A stretch of DNA of 64,000 nucleotides. It comes from Paracoccus zeaxanthinifaciens ATCC 21588 (lineage in GTDB: Bacteria > Pseudomonadota > Alphaproteobacteria > Rhodobacterales > Rhodobacteraceae). Location: assembly GCF_000420145.1 (NCBI RefSeq), contig NZ_ATUJ01000004.1, positions 1 to 64,000 of the forward strand, in the 5' to 3' direction. The position numbers were made by a program, and so were the translations under genes. Under the pieces are notes generated by a model. It saw only the letters and a program-made list of their open reading frames with translations. It did not search any database and was not told the origin of the DNA. This document shows, piece after piece, positions 16,710 to 25,273 of the stretch (position 1 is the stretch's first letter; every line of letters starts with the position of its first letter).

Positions 16710-17159
16710 TCAGTCGCCGCGCATCAGATCTTCCAGCCGGCGACGCTCGGCCTCGTCCAGATCGTCGGGCATCGACTGGGTGCGGTCGCGCCCACGCAGA
16801 AAGCGCCAGGCTGCGAAGGCCGCGATCAGCGCCATGATCGGCCCCGCCAGCCACAGGACAAGGTTCGCGCCCGTCGCCCGGGGGCTGAACAGCACGAACT
16901 CTCCGAAGCGGTCCACAACGTGGTCGACCACCTGCGCGTCACTGTCGCCCGCGACCAGCCGTTCGCGCACATAGAGCCGCAGATCCCGGCTGATCGCGGC
17001 GTTCGAATCGTCGATATTCTCGCCCTGGCAGACCGGGCAGCGCAGATCGCGAGAGATCGCCCTTGCCCGTTCCTCCAGTCGCGGGTCGTCCAGAACCTCG
17101 TCGGGCTGGACGGCCATCGCCGGACCGCCAAGCAACAGCAGCAGAAGCAGCCCCCTCAT
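16710..17159 (-). CDS. ccmH: Cytochrome c maturation protein CcmH
   Basis: A 149-aa thiol-disulfide protein of the cytochrome c maturation system I. A signal sequence (about 1-16) is followed by the periplasmic domain with CPVC (Cys41, Cys44), which reduces apocytochrome CxxCH or passes electrons. A C-terminal membrane anchor lies at about 95-118. Later acidic residues form a short cytoplasmic tail. Starts inside the ccmF stop (ATGA), so ccmF and ccmH are coupled, as expected because they form the heme-ligation complex. Confidence 0.94.
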   Translation of the reverse strand: MRGLLLLLLLGGPAMAVQPDEVLDDPRLEERARAISRDLRCPVCQGENIDDSNAAISRDLRLYVRERLVAGDSDAQVVDHVVDRFGEFVLFSPRATGANLVLWLAGPIMALIAAFAAWRFLRGRDRTQSMPDDLDEAERRRLEDLMRGD

Positions 17160-19099
17160 GCGGATGCCCTCCGGGCGGCGGCCGCCACGCGATAGCGACG
17201 GTCGGACAGGCTGATCAGGCCGCCAAGCGCCATCAGGATCGCCCCGCCCCAGATCCAGTTCGCGAAGGGCTTGATATAGGACCGGACCGCCCAGCCGCCC
17301 TCGGGCTGTTCGTTCCCGATGACGACATAGAGGTCGCGGAAGAAGCCATAGTCGATCCCCGCCTCGGTCGTGGGCATGCCCTGCACCGGATAGACGCGCT
17401 TTTCGGGCCGCAGCGTGGCGACGCGGGAACCGCCGCGCGACACCTCGATCACGGCCATCTGCGACAGGTAGTTCGGGCCGCGAACCTGGTCGACCTGCCG
17501 AAGCGTCAGCTTATAGGAGCCAAGCGCGAAGGGCTCGTCGATCCTGGCGACGCGGATATCCTCGACCTCCCACGCCTGGATCAGGGCGACGGCGATGAAG
17601 GTGACGCCCAGACCCGCATGCGCGACGGCCTTGCCCCAGTCGGCGCGTGGCAGGCGGAACAGCCGCCGCCAGCCCGAATTGCCGGTACGCTGCCAAAGAT
17701 CGACCGCGGATCCGGCGATCAGCCATGACCCGAGCGCCGCCCCGATCACCGCCAGCGCCGAATGCCCGGTGGACAGCGTGAAGACCAGCGCCGCGACTGC
17801 GGCAGACAGGATCGCGGCCCCCCGCAACGGGCGCAGGGTGCGTGCGATCCGCGCCCGCTTCCACGGCATGATTGCCCCGAAGGGCAACGCGATGGCCAGA
17901 ACGATCATGAAGGGCGTGAACGCCTTGTCGAAGAAGGGCGGCCCGACGGACAGGACGCGGCCCCAGACCAGTTCCGCGACAAGGGGCCAGATCGTGCCGA
18001 TGAAGACGACGAAGGCGCTGACGGCCAGCAGCACGTTGTTCAGCACCAGCGCCCCTTCGCGCGACAGGGGCGAGAACACGCCCTTGGCCGTCATCTGCGA
18101 GGCACGCGCCGCGAACAGCGTCAGCGCACCGCCGATGAACAGGACCAGGATGCCCAGGATGAAGACCCCGCGCTGCGGGTCGCTGGCAAAGCTGTGGACC
18201 GAGGTGATGACCCCCGACCGCACGATGAACGTCCCGATAAGCGAGAAGCCGAAGGCCATGATCGCCAGCAGGATCGTCCAGCTCTTGAGAGCCTCTCGCT
18301 TCTCGACGACGATGGCGGAATGCAGAAGCGCCGCCGACAGCAGCCAGGGCATGAAGCTGGCATTCTCGACCGGGTCCCAGAACCAGAAGCCGCCCCAGCC
18401 CAGCTCGTAATAGGCCCACCAAGACCCGAGCGCGATGCCGATGGTCAGGAACACCCATGCCGCCAGCGTCCAGGGACGCACCCACCGCGCCCATGCGGCA
18501 TCGACGCTCCCCTCGATCAGCGCGGCGACGGCAAAGCTGAACGCCATCGAAAGCCCGACATACCCCAGATAGAGAAACGGCGGATGGAAGGCGAGGCCCG
18601 GGTCCTGCAGCAGCGGGTTCAGGTCGCGCCCGTCGAAAGGCGGATCGCCCAGGCGCCAGAACGGGTTCGACGTGAAGATGATGAAGGCGAGGAACGCCAC
18701 GCTGATTGCACCCTGCACCGACAGCACCCTTGCGCGCAGCCGTGGCGGCAGGTTCGGACCGAAGATCGCCGCAGCCGCCCCGAACAGCGCGAGGATCAGC
18801 ACCCACAGCAGCATCGACCCCTCGTGGTTCCCCCAGACACCGCTGATCTTGTACAGCATCGGCTTCGAGCTGTGGGAATTCTCGTAGACCAGCCGAAGCG
18901 AGAAGTCCGAGGTGACGAAGGCGACGGTCAGCGCGGTAAAGCTTGCCGCCAGCAGCAGAAGCTGCACGATCGCAGCCGATCGCGCCGTGTCCGCGACACC
19001 GGCCCAGCCGCGCGAAAGCCCCAGCATCGGCACCGTGCATTGAAAGATCGCGACCATGAACGCCATGATCAGCGACAGGTGGCCAAGCTCTGCGGTCAT
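17156..19099 (-). CDS. ccmF: Heme lyase subunit CcmF
   Basis: A 647-aa polytopic inner-membrane protein that attaches heme to apocytochrome c, taking heme from holo-CcmE. The tryptophan-rich WWD signature is WGGFWFWDPVENASFMPWL at about residues 232-251. Flanking histidines such as FHPPFLYLGYVG and VHSFASDP are typical heme ligands. The C-terminal periplasmic domain (about 525-615) precedes a last membrane segment. The frame is open for 270 nt upstream, but ATG 19099 has AAGGGGA and is where homology starts. Length is normal. The holin gene lies just upstream. Confidence 0.96.
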   Translation of the reverse strand: MTAELGHLSLIMAFMVAIFQCTVPMLGLSRGWAGVADTARSAAIVQLLLLAASFTALTVAFVTSDFSLRLVYENSHSSKPMLYKISGVWGNHEGSMLLWVLILALFGAAAAIFGPNLPPRLRARVLSVQGAISVAFLAFIIFTSNPFWRLGDPPFDGRDLNPLLQDPGLAFHPPFLYLGYVGLSMAFSFAVAALIEGSVDAAWARWVRPWTLAAWVFLTIGIALGSWWAYYELGWGGFWFWDPVENASFMPWLLSAALLHSAIVVEKREALKSWTILLAIMAFGFSLIGTFIVRSGVITSVHSFASDPQRGVFILGILVLFIGGALTLFAARASQMTAKGVFSPLSREGALVLNNVLLAVSAFVVFIGTIWPLVAELVWGRVLSVGPPFFDKAFTPFMIVLAIALPFGAIMPWKRARIARTLRPLRGAAILSAAVAALVFTLSTGHSALAVIGAALGSWLIAGSAVDLWQRTGNSGWRRLFRLPRADWGKAVAHAGLGVTFIAVALIQAWEVEDIRVARIDEPFALGSYKLTLRQVDQVRGPNYLSQMAVIEVSRGGSRVATLRPEKRVYPVQGMPTTEAGIDYGFFRDLYVVIGNEQPEGGWAVRSYIKPFANWIWGGAILMALGGLISLSDRRYRVAAAARRASA

Positions 19100-19179
19100 T
19101 CGACGGGTCCCCTTCTCGCGCCCGGGGACCATAGTTGCGGCGCGTCGCCTGCGAAAGACCCTGCGGCGACGCGCCCCGG

Positions 19180-19701
19180 TCACTTTCCTTGCGACCGCGC
19201 CCAGTCGCGCAGCGCGGCGTTGTCGGCAAAGTCGTCGGATGGCGCGGCGAAGGGCTGCGCGGTTTGCGGTTCGGGGGTTTCGGCGGTCGCAGGCACGGAC
19301 CAGCCGCGATTGCGGAAGTGGTGCGCCTCTCGTGCGCCGAAATAGAACCCGACGATGGCGCCCATCAACCACCAGAGCGGCTCGGGAACGGCCTGAAGCC
19401 CCTGCATCCGCAGCCCGAAGCCCGCAGGCTCTATCATGGCATAGATGAACAGGCCCATCGTCCCCAGTGCCAGCAAGGGGCGCGGAAGGCGGTTCAACGC
19501 ATTGACGAAACCGTCGAACCAGCCCTGTCGCGGGGCCGCGAACTCCTTGCCGTGCTGATCCAGCGCGCGGGCGAACGCCTCTTCGTCCAGTTCCATCCGG
19601 CGGGTGGCGTTGCGGGTGAACACCTCGGCCATTCCCGTGGCGGCGCTGCCCAATGCGCCGACGGCGGGGGCGACCCCGATGAAGCGGTCGATCATGCCCA
19701 T
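19180..19701 (-). CDS. Holin-family protein (three-transmembrane type)
   Basis: A 173-aa protein with a hydrophobic N-terminal stretch (about 8-27), two further membrane segments (LLALGTMGLFIYAMI and PLWWLMGAIVGFYFG) and a charged proline-rich tail. It overlaps the endolysin gene by 10 bp, and this order (lysozyme then small membrane protein) is that of a lysis cassette. In Rhodobacter capsulatus a like pair outside the main cluster (rcc00555/rcc00556) releases gene transfer agent. Start at 19701 has GAGGG 7 nt upstream; a second ATG at 19695 forms an ATGA overlap with the endolysin stop and is an alternative. Confidence 0.75.
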   Translation of the reverse strand: MGMIDRFIGVAPAVGALGSAATGMAEVFTRNATRRMELDEEAFARALDQHGKEFAAPRQGWFDGFVNALNRLPRPLLALGTMGLFIYAMIEPAGFGLRMQGLQAVPEPLWWLMGAIVGFYFGAREAHHFRNRGWSVPATAETPEPQTAQPFAAPSDDFADNAALRDWARSQGK

Positions 19702-20303
19702 GACGCGACCCTCGCCCGATGTTCGGCCTCGGTCAGGTGATAGCGGGCCGAGATGAACTCTTCGGCGCGCGTGATCCAGCCGCCCTTGCCGCCCGAATTG
19801 CTGCGCGCGTATTTGCGGCTGGCCGCCCGCTGATCCGCCAGTGCATAATAATAATTGCGCCGCGCGATCCCGTAGGCGTCGGCGATGTGGTCGGGGGCCA
19901 CTGCCGCCGCGCCCGTGACCGCGGCGATGGTTCTGGGTCCGACGACCCCGTCATCGGCGGCGGCAAAGCCCATCCGGGTGACCAGCCGCTGCAGGATCTT
20001 CACCGCGTTGCTGCCCGCGTTCACATACATGTCGAACACGCTCGGCTGGACTGCGGCAGGCAGCTCGGCCAGGCGCGGCTTGTTGAAATAGTGCTGGACG
20101 AAGATCTGTTCGGCCTGCGCGCGCGTCAGGGCGCGGACATCCGCGGCATCCACCTTGCCGTCGCCCGTCAGGTCCATGCCGAGGCCCCGCATGGTGCCGA
20201 TGGTCACGCCGTAATTCGTGGCCCCGCCCGGATCGTCCGGGTCGTTCACATATCCGCCCTCGCGTCGGACGATGTCCCGCGCGATCTGTTCGACTGTCTG
20301 CAT
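19692..20303 (-). CDS. Glycoside hydrolase family 108 endolysin (lysozyme)
   Basis: A 203-aa peptidoglycan-cleaving protein. The GH108 motif REGGYVNDPDDPGGATNYGV (14-33) has the catalytic Glu15; ADVRALTRAQAEQIFVQHYF and FDMYVNAGSNAVKILQRL are further family segments, with a C-terminal peptidoglycan-binding-like part (DDGVVGPRTIAAV). A perfect EF-hand loop sits inside the domain at 44-55 (D-x-T-x-D-G-K-V-D-x-x-D), so calcium binding is likely. No signal peptide, so it would depend on the adjacent holin. A CtrA-type site lies about 50 bp upstream of the start. It splits ccmE from ccmF. Confidence 0.88.
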   Translation of the reverse strand: MQTVEQIARDIVRREGGYVNDPDDPGGATNYGVTIGTMRGLGMDLTGDGKVDAADVRALTRAQAEQIFVQHYFNKPRLAELPAAVQPSVFDMYVNAGSNAVKILQRLVTRMGFAAADDGVVGPRTIAAVTGAAAVAPDHIADAYGIARRNYYYALADQRAASRKYARSNSGGKGGWITRAEEFISARYHLTEAEHRARVASWA

Positions 20304-20351
20304 GATGCGTCCCCGCTTGATCCCGAATGCCGGAATGCTGGGGAAACCGCG

Positions 20352-20366
20352 TTAACGGCCCGTTAA
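20352..20366 (-). promoter_or_regulatory. CtrA-type full site upstream of endolysin-holin
   Basis: TTAA at 20352-20355, seven bases (CGGCCCG), TTAA at 20363-20366, flanked so that both strands read TTAA-N7-TTAAC. It lies between the ccmE stop (20387) and the endolysin start (20303). This is the established CtrA full-site pattern. It would let the lysis pair be switched on separately from ccm genes. Binding is inferred. Confidence 0.6.
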
Positions 20367-20386
20367 CCGATCGCGCGTTGCACGGG

Positions 20387-20836
20387 TCAGGACGACGGCT
20401 CCTGATAGACGCCGGTCTCTTTCAACGTGTCGATGACCTCCCGCGGCATGTAGGTCTCGTCATGCTTGGCAAGGATCTCGCGGGCCTCGAAGCGCCCGTT
20501 GCGGAACCAGCCCTTGGCGATGGTTCCCTGCCCTTCGCCGAACAGATCGGGCCTCGGTTCGCGTCCGACATAGCTGACCGGGATCTCGGCGGCGCCATCC
20601 GTGATCACGAAGTCGAACGCCACACCCGCCCCGTCGCGGATCGAGCCGTCCTTGACCAGCCCGCCCAGCTGAAAGAACTCGTCCGCGTCGGGCGCGGCCT
20701 CGGCCACCTGGCTGGGCGAGCGATAGAGGTTGATGCCGTCGCTGAAACCGATCCCGATCAGGACCGACGCCGCCGTCAGCGCGACGGCAGCCGCCGCGAC
20801 GATCTGGATACGGCGCTGTTTCTTCAACGATTTCAT
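20387..20836 (-). CDS. ccmE: Heme chaperone CcmE
   Basis: A 149-aa periplasmic heme chaperone of cytochrome c maturation. An N-terminal membrane anchor (about 11-30) is followed by an OB-fold with FQLGGLVKDGSI, VSYVGREPRPDLFGEGQGT, and the heme-binding KHDETY, where His125 binds heme covalently and Tyr129 is the nearby ligand (HxxxY). AAGGGG lies before the ATG. It follows murI by 9 bp. Downstream come the endolysin, holin, ccmF and ccmH. Confidence 0.96.
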   Translation of the reverse strand: MKSLKKQRRIQIVAAAAVALTAASVLIGIGFSDGINLYRSPSQVAEAAPDADEFFQLGGLVKDGSIRDGAGVAFDFVITDGAAEIPVSYVGREPRPDLFGEGQGTIAKGWFRNGRFEAREILAKHDETYMPREVIDTLKETGVYQEPSS

Positions 20837-20845
20837 GGCGGCCCC

Positions 20846-21658
20846 TTATGCGGCTTCAAACTCGATCCGGCGGCGCAGGAACTGCGTGGCCTTGCCCGAG
20901 ACGCGCACCGGATCGCCCGTGGTCAGGTAGCGCGAGCGCGTCCCCTCGCCCGTGAATTCCGGACGGCGCGCAAGATAGTCCGCAAGGCTGTCGGCCACCA
21001 GCCCCGCCTGGCTGTAGACCTGCACATCGGCCCCAAGCGCCTTCTGGAACGCGTCCTGCATCAGCGGGTAATGCGTGCAGCCCAGGATCGCGGCCTGCGG
21101 GTGCGGCATCCGGCGCATCAGCGCCTCGACATGGCTCGTGACCATCGCTTCGGCGAGGATCTCGTCGCCCATCTCGATCGCGTCGACCACGCCACCGCAG
21201 GGCTGCGCCTCGACATCGACACCGACGGCGCGGAAGGCAAGCTCGCGCTGGAAGGCGCGGCTTGCGACCGTGGCGGGGGTCGCGAACAGCGCGACATGCT
21301 TGACCGCGACCTCTCGTGGGGGGGAGTTGTCGCCCCATCGGCGTTCGGTCAGCGCCTCGATCATCGGGACAAAGACGCCCAGGACGCGCTTGTTCTCGGG
21401 CAGCCAGGTTTCCTGCATCCGCTTGAGCGCCGCCGCGCTTGCGGTGTTGCACGCCAGGATCACCAGGTCGCACCCTTCGGCCCACAGCCGTTCGACGCCG
21501 CGGCAGGTCAGATCGAAGATGTCGTCGGCGGTCCGCACCCCATAGGGCGCATGGGCGTTGTCGCCCAGATAGACCAGCGGCAGGTCGGGCAGCCGCGCGG
21601 CGATGGCCTGATGGACCGTCAGACCGCCAAGACCCGAATCGAAAACGCCTACCGCCAT
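20846..21658 (-). CDS. murI: Glutamate racemase
   Basis: A 270-aa cofactor-independent racemase that makes D-glutamate for peptidoglycan. [10 protein letters not shown] opens the protein; the two catalytic cysteines are Cys70 in [12 protein letters not shown] and the one in [21 protein letters not shown] is a further family motif. GGGAGAG precedes ATG 21658; the frame continues upstream but without support. Between the oxidoreductase gene (66 bp upstream) and ccmE on the minus strand. Confidence 0.96.
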   Translation of the reverse strand: MAVGVFDSGLGGLTVHQAIAARLPDLPLVYLGDNAHAPYGVRTADDIFDLTCRGVERLWAEGCDLVILACNTASAAALKRMQETWLPENKRVLGVFVPMIEALTERRWGDNSPPREVAVKHVALFATPATVASRAFQRELAFRAVGVDVEAQPCGGVVDAIEMGDEILAEAMVTSHVEALMRRMPHPQAAILGCTHYPLMQDAFQKALGADVQVYSQAGLVADSLADYLARRPEFTGEGTRSRYLTTGDPVRVSGKATQFLRRRIEFEAA

Positions 21659-21724
21659 TGAAACTCTCCCGTTGCGCGTGGCGCCCTTCATAGGACGCCA
21701 CGCGGCACTTGCAAACGGTTCGCC

Positions 21725-24700
21725 TTACTCGGCGGCTTCACGCATTGGTGCGCCGCCCGACCGGAACTGATCCAGCAGCTCGGCCCGGCGCTGCGCGGCC
21801 TCGGCTGCGGCCTTGGCCTTGACCGGGCCATAGCCCCGGACGGTCAGCGGAAGATCCGCCAGCTCGATCGCGATGGGCAGCGTGGCATCGGTCACGCCCG
21901 CGAAGATCTCGGCCATGTCGGCCTCGTATTCGCGGATCGCGCGGCGCTCCTCCCGCCGCTCGGACTGATATCCGAAGGGATCCAGCGGGGTGCCCCGCAG
22001 ACCCTTCAGCGAGGCCAGCACCCGGAAGGCCCGCAGGATCCAAGGACCGAACTCGCGCTTCTTGGGCCGCCCGATGGCATCGGTGCCCGGCAGCATCGGC
22101 GGGGCAAGATGGAAGGTCAGGCGCGGCGCGTCCTCCCATTGTTCGGCGACGCGATCCGCGGTCTGCAGATGAAGACGCGCGACCTCGTATTCATCCTTGT
22201 ACGCCAACAGCTTGTAGTAGCTTCTTGCGACGCTTTCGCGCAGTGCTTCGGGGGCCTTCCCGACCATAGCCCGATAGCGTTTCGCCAGCCGCCTGCCCTG
22301 ATAGCCGACCAGCCGCTCGGCCCGATACTCGACCGGATCGGGCGGAAGCTCGGTCACCGTGGCGGGCGGGCGGACCTGGTCGGGGAAGGCCACGGCCCAA
22401 CGCCCGATCTCGAACGCGCGCAGGTTCTCGTCGACCTTGGCGCCGTTCAGCCTGATGGCCTGTGCGATCGCATCATGGGTCAGCGGGATCAGGCCCTGCT
22501 GCCATGCGCCACCCAGCACCAGCATGTTGCTGTAGATCGAGTCCCCCAGCTTGCGCAGCGCAAGGTCGTTCGCGTCGAAGAACGCGACCCGATCCTTAAG
22601 TCGCGCCTGAAGCGACACCCGAAGCTGATCCGAGGGGATCTGGAAATCGCGGAAGCGCGTGAAATCGCCCGTGATGATCTCGTGGTCGTTCACCACGGCA
22701 CCCGTGCGCCCCTGCGTCATCAGCCCAAGCGTCTTGGCGCCCGCGGACACAACAAGGTCGCCGCCGATGACGCAATCGGCCTCGCCGGTGGCCACGCGGA
22801 TCGCGCTGATATCCTCGGGGCGGTCGGCAAGACGCAGGTGGATATGCACCGCGCCCCCCTTCTGGGCCAGGCCCGCCATCTCCATCATGCCCGCGCCCTT
22901 GCCGTCGATATGCGCGGCCTGCGCCAACACCGCGCCGATGGTCACGACGCCCGTGCCGCCCACGCCGGTGATGACGATGTTATGCGTCCCGTTGATCGCG
23001 GGAAGCACGGGTTCGGGAAGGTCCGGCAGGTCCAGCGCCTCGGCCTTGGGGCGGCGCAGCTTGCCGCCGCTGACCGAGACGAAGCTGGGGCAGAAGCCTT
23101 TCACGCAGCTGAAATCCTTGTTGCAGCTGGACTGGTCGATCTGCCGCTTGCGTCCCAGCTCGGTTTCCAGCGGCACGACCGACACGCAGTTCGACTGGAC
23201 CGAACAATCGCCGCAGCCCTCGCAGACCTCGGGGTTGATCCAGACACGGCGGTCCGGGTCCGGGAAGGTGCCCTTCTTGCGACGGCGCCGCTTCTCGGCC
23301 GCGCAGGTCTGGATATAGAGGATCGCGCTGACGCCCTTCACGCCCTCCAGCTCTCGCTGGACGTTCATCATCTCGGCGCGTTCCTCGAAACGCATGCCGG
23401 ACGGGAAGAGGCTGCGGTCGATCTCTTCCTTCTCGTCATAGACGGCGATGACGGGGTGCACGCCCATCGCCTGCAATTCCGCCGCGATCTGATGCGCGGA
23501 CAGCCCGCCCTCGTTCGGCTGGCCGCCGGTCATCGCCACGGCGTCGTTATACAGGATCTTGTAGGTAATGTTGGTCCCGGCAGCCTGCGCCGCTCGGATC
23601 GCAAGGATCCCCGAATGGTTATAGGTTCCGTCCCCAAGATTCTGGAAAACATGATCTCTTTTGCTGAACGGCGCTTCGCCGATCCAGTTCGCGCCCTCGC
23701 CACCCATATGGGTGAAGCCCTCGGTGTCGCGTCCCATCCACTGCACCATGTAGTGGCAGCCGATCCCGGCATAGGCGCGGCTTCCCTCGGGCAGTTTGGT
23801 CGAGCTGTTATGCGGGCAGCCCGAACAGAACCACGGCGTGCGGGTCGCGACCTCGGGGGCGTTGTCCGCGCGACGCACCTCGACCAGGCGGGTCAGACCG
23901 GCACGGACATGCTCGGTCCCGCGCCCCTCCTCGATCAGGATGTTCCCGATCTTCTCGGCGATCATCACGGGGTCGAGCGCATAGCGCGTCGGGAACAGCT
24001 CCTCGCCCGTGCGGTCGTGCTTCCAGCCGTGGACGCGGCGCCCGCGACGCTTGTCGAAGATCGCCTCCTTCAGCTGCACCTCGATCAGCTTGCGCTTCTC
24101 CTCGACGCAGATGATCAGTTCCAGATCCTCGGACCATTCCTGGATGGACTTCATGTCCATCGGCCAGGTCTGCCCGACCTTGTAGGTGGTCAGGCCCAGC
24201 CGCTCGGCCTCGGCCTCGTCGATGCCCAGCAGCGACAGCGCGTGGACCAGGTCCAGCCAGTTCTTGCCTGCGGCGACGAAGCCGATCTTGGCGCCGGGCT
24301 TGCCCCAAACGCGCCTGTCGATGCGGTTCGCGCGGCTGAACGCCTCGGCGGCCCATCGCTTGTGGTCGATCATCCGCGCTTCCTGCAGCACGGGCGTATC
24401 GCCAAGCCGGATGTTCAGCCCGCCTTCGGGCAGCACGCGATCGGGCGTCACGAAGGACATGCGGTGCGGATCGCCATCGACGACGGCGGTCGCCTCGACC
24501 GTGTCCTTCATCGTCTTGAGGCCGGTCCACACGCCCGCATAGCGCGACAGCGCAAAGCCATAGAGGCCGTAATCCAGGATCTCCTGCACGCCTGCCGGCG
24601 ACAGCACGGGGATATAGGCGTCGATCATCGCCCAGTCCGACTGGTGCAGCACGGTCGAGCTTTCGCCCGTATGGTCGTCGCCCATCGCCATGACGACGCC

Positions 24701-25114
24701 GCCATGTGGCGACGATCCCGCCATGTTGGCGTGCTTCATCACGTCGCCCGTGCGGTCCACGCCCGGACCCTTGCCGTACCACAGGCCGAAGACGCCGTCG
24801 AAGCGCCCCTCGCCGCGCAGTTCGGCCTGTTGCGCGCCCCAGATTGCCGTGGCGGCAAGATCCTCGTTCAGTCCCGGCTGGAACGTCACCCGGGCCTCGG
24901 CCAGACGCTTCCCCTCTCGCATCATGGCAAGGTCCACGCCCCCCAGGGGCGATCCGCGATACCCGGTGACCAACCCCGCCGTATTCAGCCCCGCGGCTTC
25001 GTCGCGTGCCGATTGCATGAGCATCAGCCGCACGAGTGCCTGCGTCCCGTTCAGCAGCACGTGACGTTTCGTCAGGTCGAAACGGTCCGAAAGTTTGAAT
25101 TCCTGCTGGCTCAT
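21725..25114 (-). CDS. Fused indolepyruvate ferredoxin oxidoreductase
   Basis: A 1129-aa single-chain 2-oxoacid ferredoxin oxidoreductase, combining IorA- and IorB-like parts. Order: pyrimidine-binding TPP domain (GLVTGYRGSPLGGVDLAM), a central part with CSGCPHNSS (about 427) and the TPP-binding region, a ferredoxin-like cluster CEGCGDCSVQSNC (about 628-640), then the gamma domain starting at ITGVGGTGVVTIGAVLAQ. It decarboxylates aryl- or branched 2-oxoacids to acyl-CoA with reduced ferredoxin, in amino acid breakdown. GGAGGAG precedes the ATG. Divergent from the LysR gene; a minus-strand -10-like TATACT is at 25154-25159. Confidence 0.93.
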   Translation of the reverse strand: MSQQEFKLSDRFDLTKRHVLLNGTQALVRLMLMQSARDEAAGLNTAGLVTGYRGSPLGGVDLAMMREGKRLAEARVTFQPGLNEDLAATAIWGAQQAELRGEGRFDGVFGLWYGKGPGVDRTGDVMKHANMAGSSPHGGVVMAMGDDHTGESSTVLHQSDWAMIDAYIPVLSPAGVQEILDYGLYGFALSRYAGVWTGLKTMKDTVEATAVVDGDPHRMSFVTPDRVLPEGGLNIRLGDTPVLQEARMIDHKRWAAEAFSRANRIDRRVWGKPGAKIGFVAAGKNWLDLVHALSLLGIDEAEAERLGLTTYKVGQTWPMDMKSIQEWSEDLELIICVEEKRKLIEVQLKEAIFDKRRGRRVHGWKHDRTGEELFPTRYALDPVMIAEKIGNILIEEGRGTEHVRAGLTRLVEVRRADNAPEVATRTPWFCSGCPHNSSTKLPEGSRAYAGIGCHYMVQWMGRDTEGFTHMGGEGANWIGEAPFSKRDHVFQNLGDGTYNHSGILAIRAAQAAGTNITYKILYNDAVAMTGGQPNEGGLSAHQIAAELQAMGVHPVIAVYDEKEEIDRSLFPSGMRFEERAEMMNVQRELEGVKGVSAILYIQTCAAEKRRRRKKGTFPDPDRRVWINPEVCEGCGDCSVQSNCVSVVPLETELGRKRQIDQSSCNKDFSCVKGFCPSFVSVSGGKLRRPKAEALDLPDLPEPVLPAINGTHNIVITGVGGTGVVTIGAVLAQAAHIDGKGAGMMEMAGLAQKGGAVHIHLRLADRPEDISAIRVATGEADCVIGGDLVVSAGAKTLGLMTQGRTGAVVNDHEIITGDFTRFRDFQIPSDQLRVSLQARLKDRVAFFDANDLALRKLGDSIYSNMLVLGGAWQQGLIPLTHDAIAQAIRLNGAKVDENLRAFEIGRWAVAFPDQVRPPATVTELPPDPVEYRAERLVGYQGRRLAKRYRAMVGKAPEALRESVARSYYKLLAYKDEYEVARLHLQTADRVAEQWEDAPRLTFHLAPPMLPGTDAIGRPKKREFGPWILRAFRVLASLKGLRGTPLDPFGYQSERREERRAIREYEADMAEIFAGVTDATLPIAIELADLPLTVRGYGPVKAKAAAEAAQRRAELLDQFRSGGAPMREAAE

Positions 25115-25165
25115 CCTGCTCTCCTCCCTCGCATGATGGCTTGCACCGGGGTCAGTATAGGTCAG

Positions 25166-25180
25166 CTTTGCTTACCAAAG
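25166..25180. promoter_or_regulatory. LysR-type operator between oxidoreductase and LysR genes
   Basis: A perfect dyad CTTTG-N5-CAAAG containing T-N11-A, the standard LysR-type box, lies in the 159-bp space between the two divergent genes. Its centre is about 20 bp upstream of the minus-strand TATACT hexamer. This suggests the LysR protein acts on the oxidoreductase gene or on itself. Motif match only. Confidence 0.4.
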
Positions 25181-25273
25181 AAGGAAAATCTTCACTTGAC
25201 CTCGGGTTGCCTGTTTTGCAGGTGGGGGCTAGCCTTGCACTGGACGCATGGCTGACATGACGAGGCAGGAAAC

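Noticed and set aside
19180..20303. Prophage remnant around the endolysin and holin
   Set aside because: No capsid, tail, integrase or attachment site nearby; flanking genes are an intact ccm set. A GTA-type lysis cassette fits better.
22109..25255. Long plus-strand frame opposite the indolepyruvate oxidoreductase gene
   Set aside because: The minus-strand protein has intact TPP and iron-sulfur motifs; the plus frame has none.
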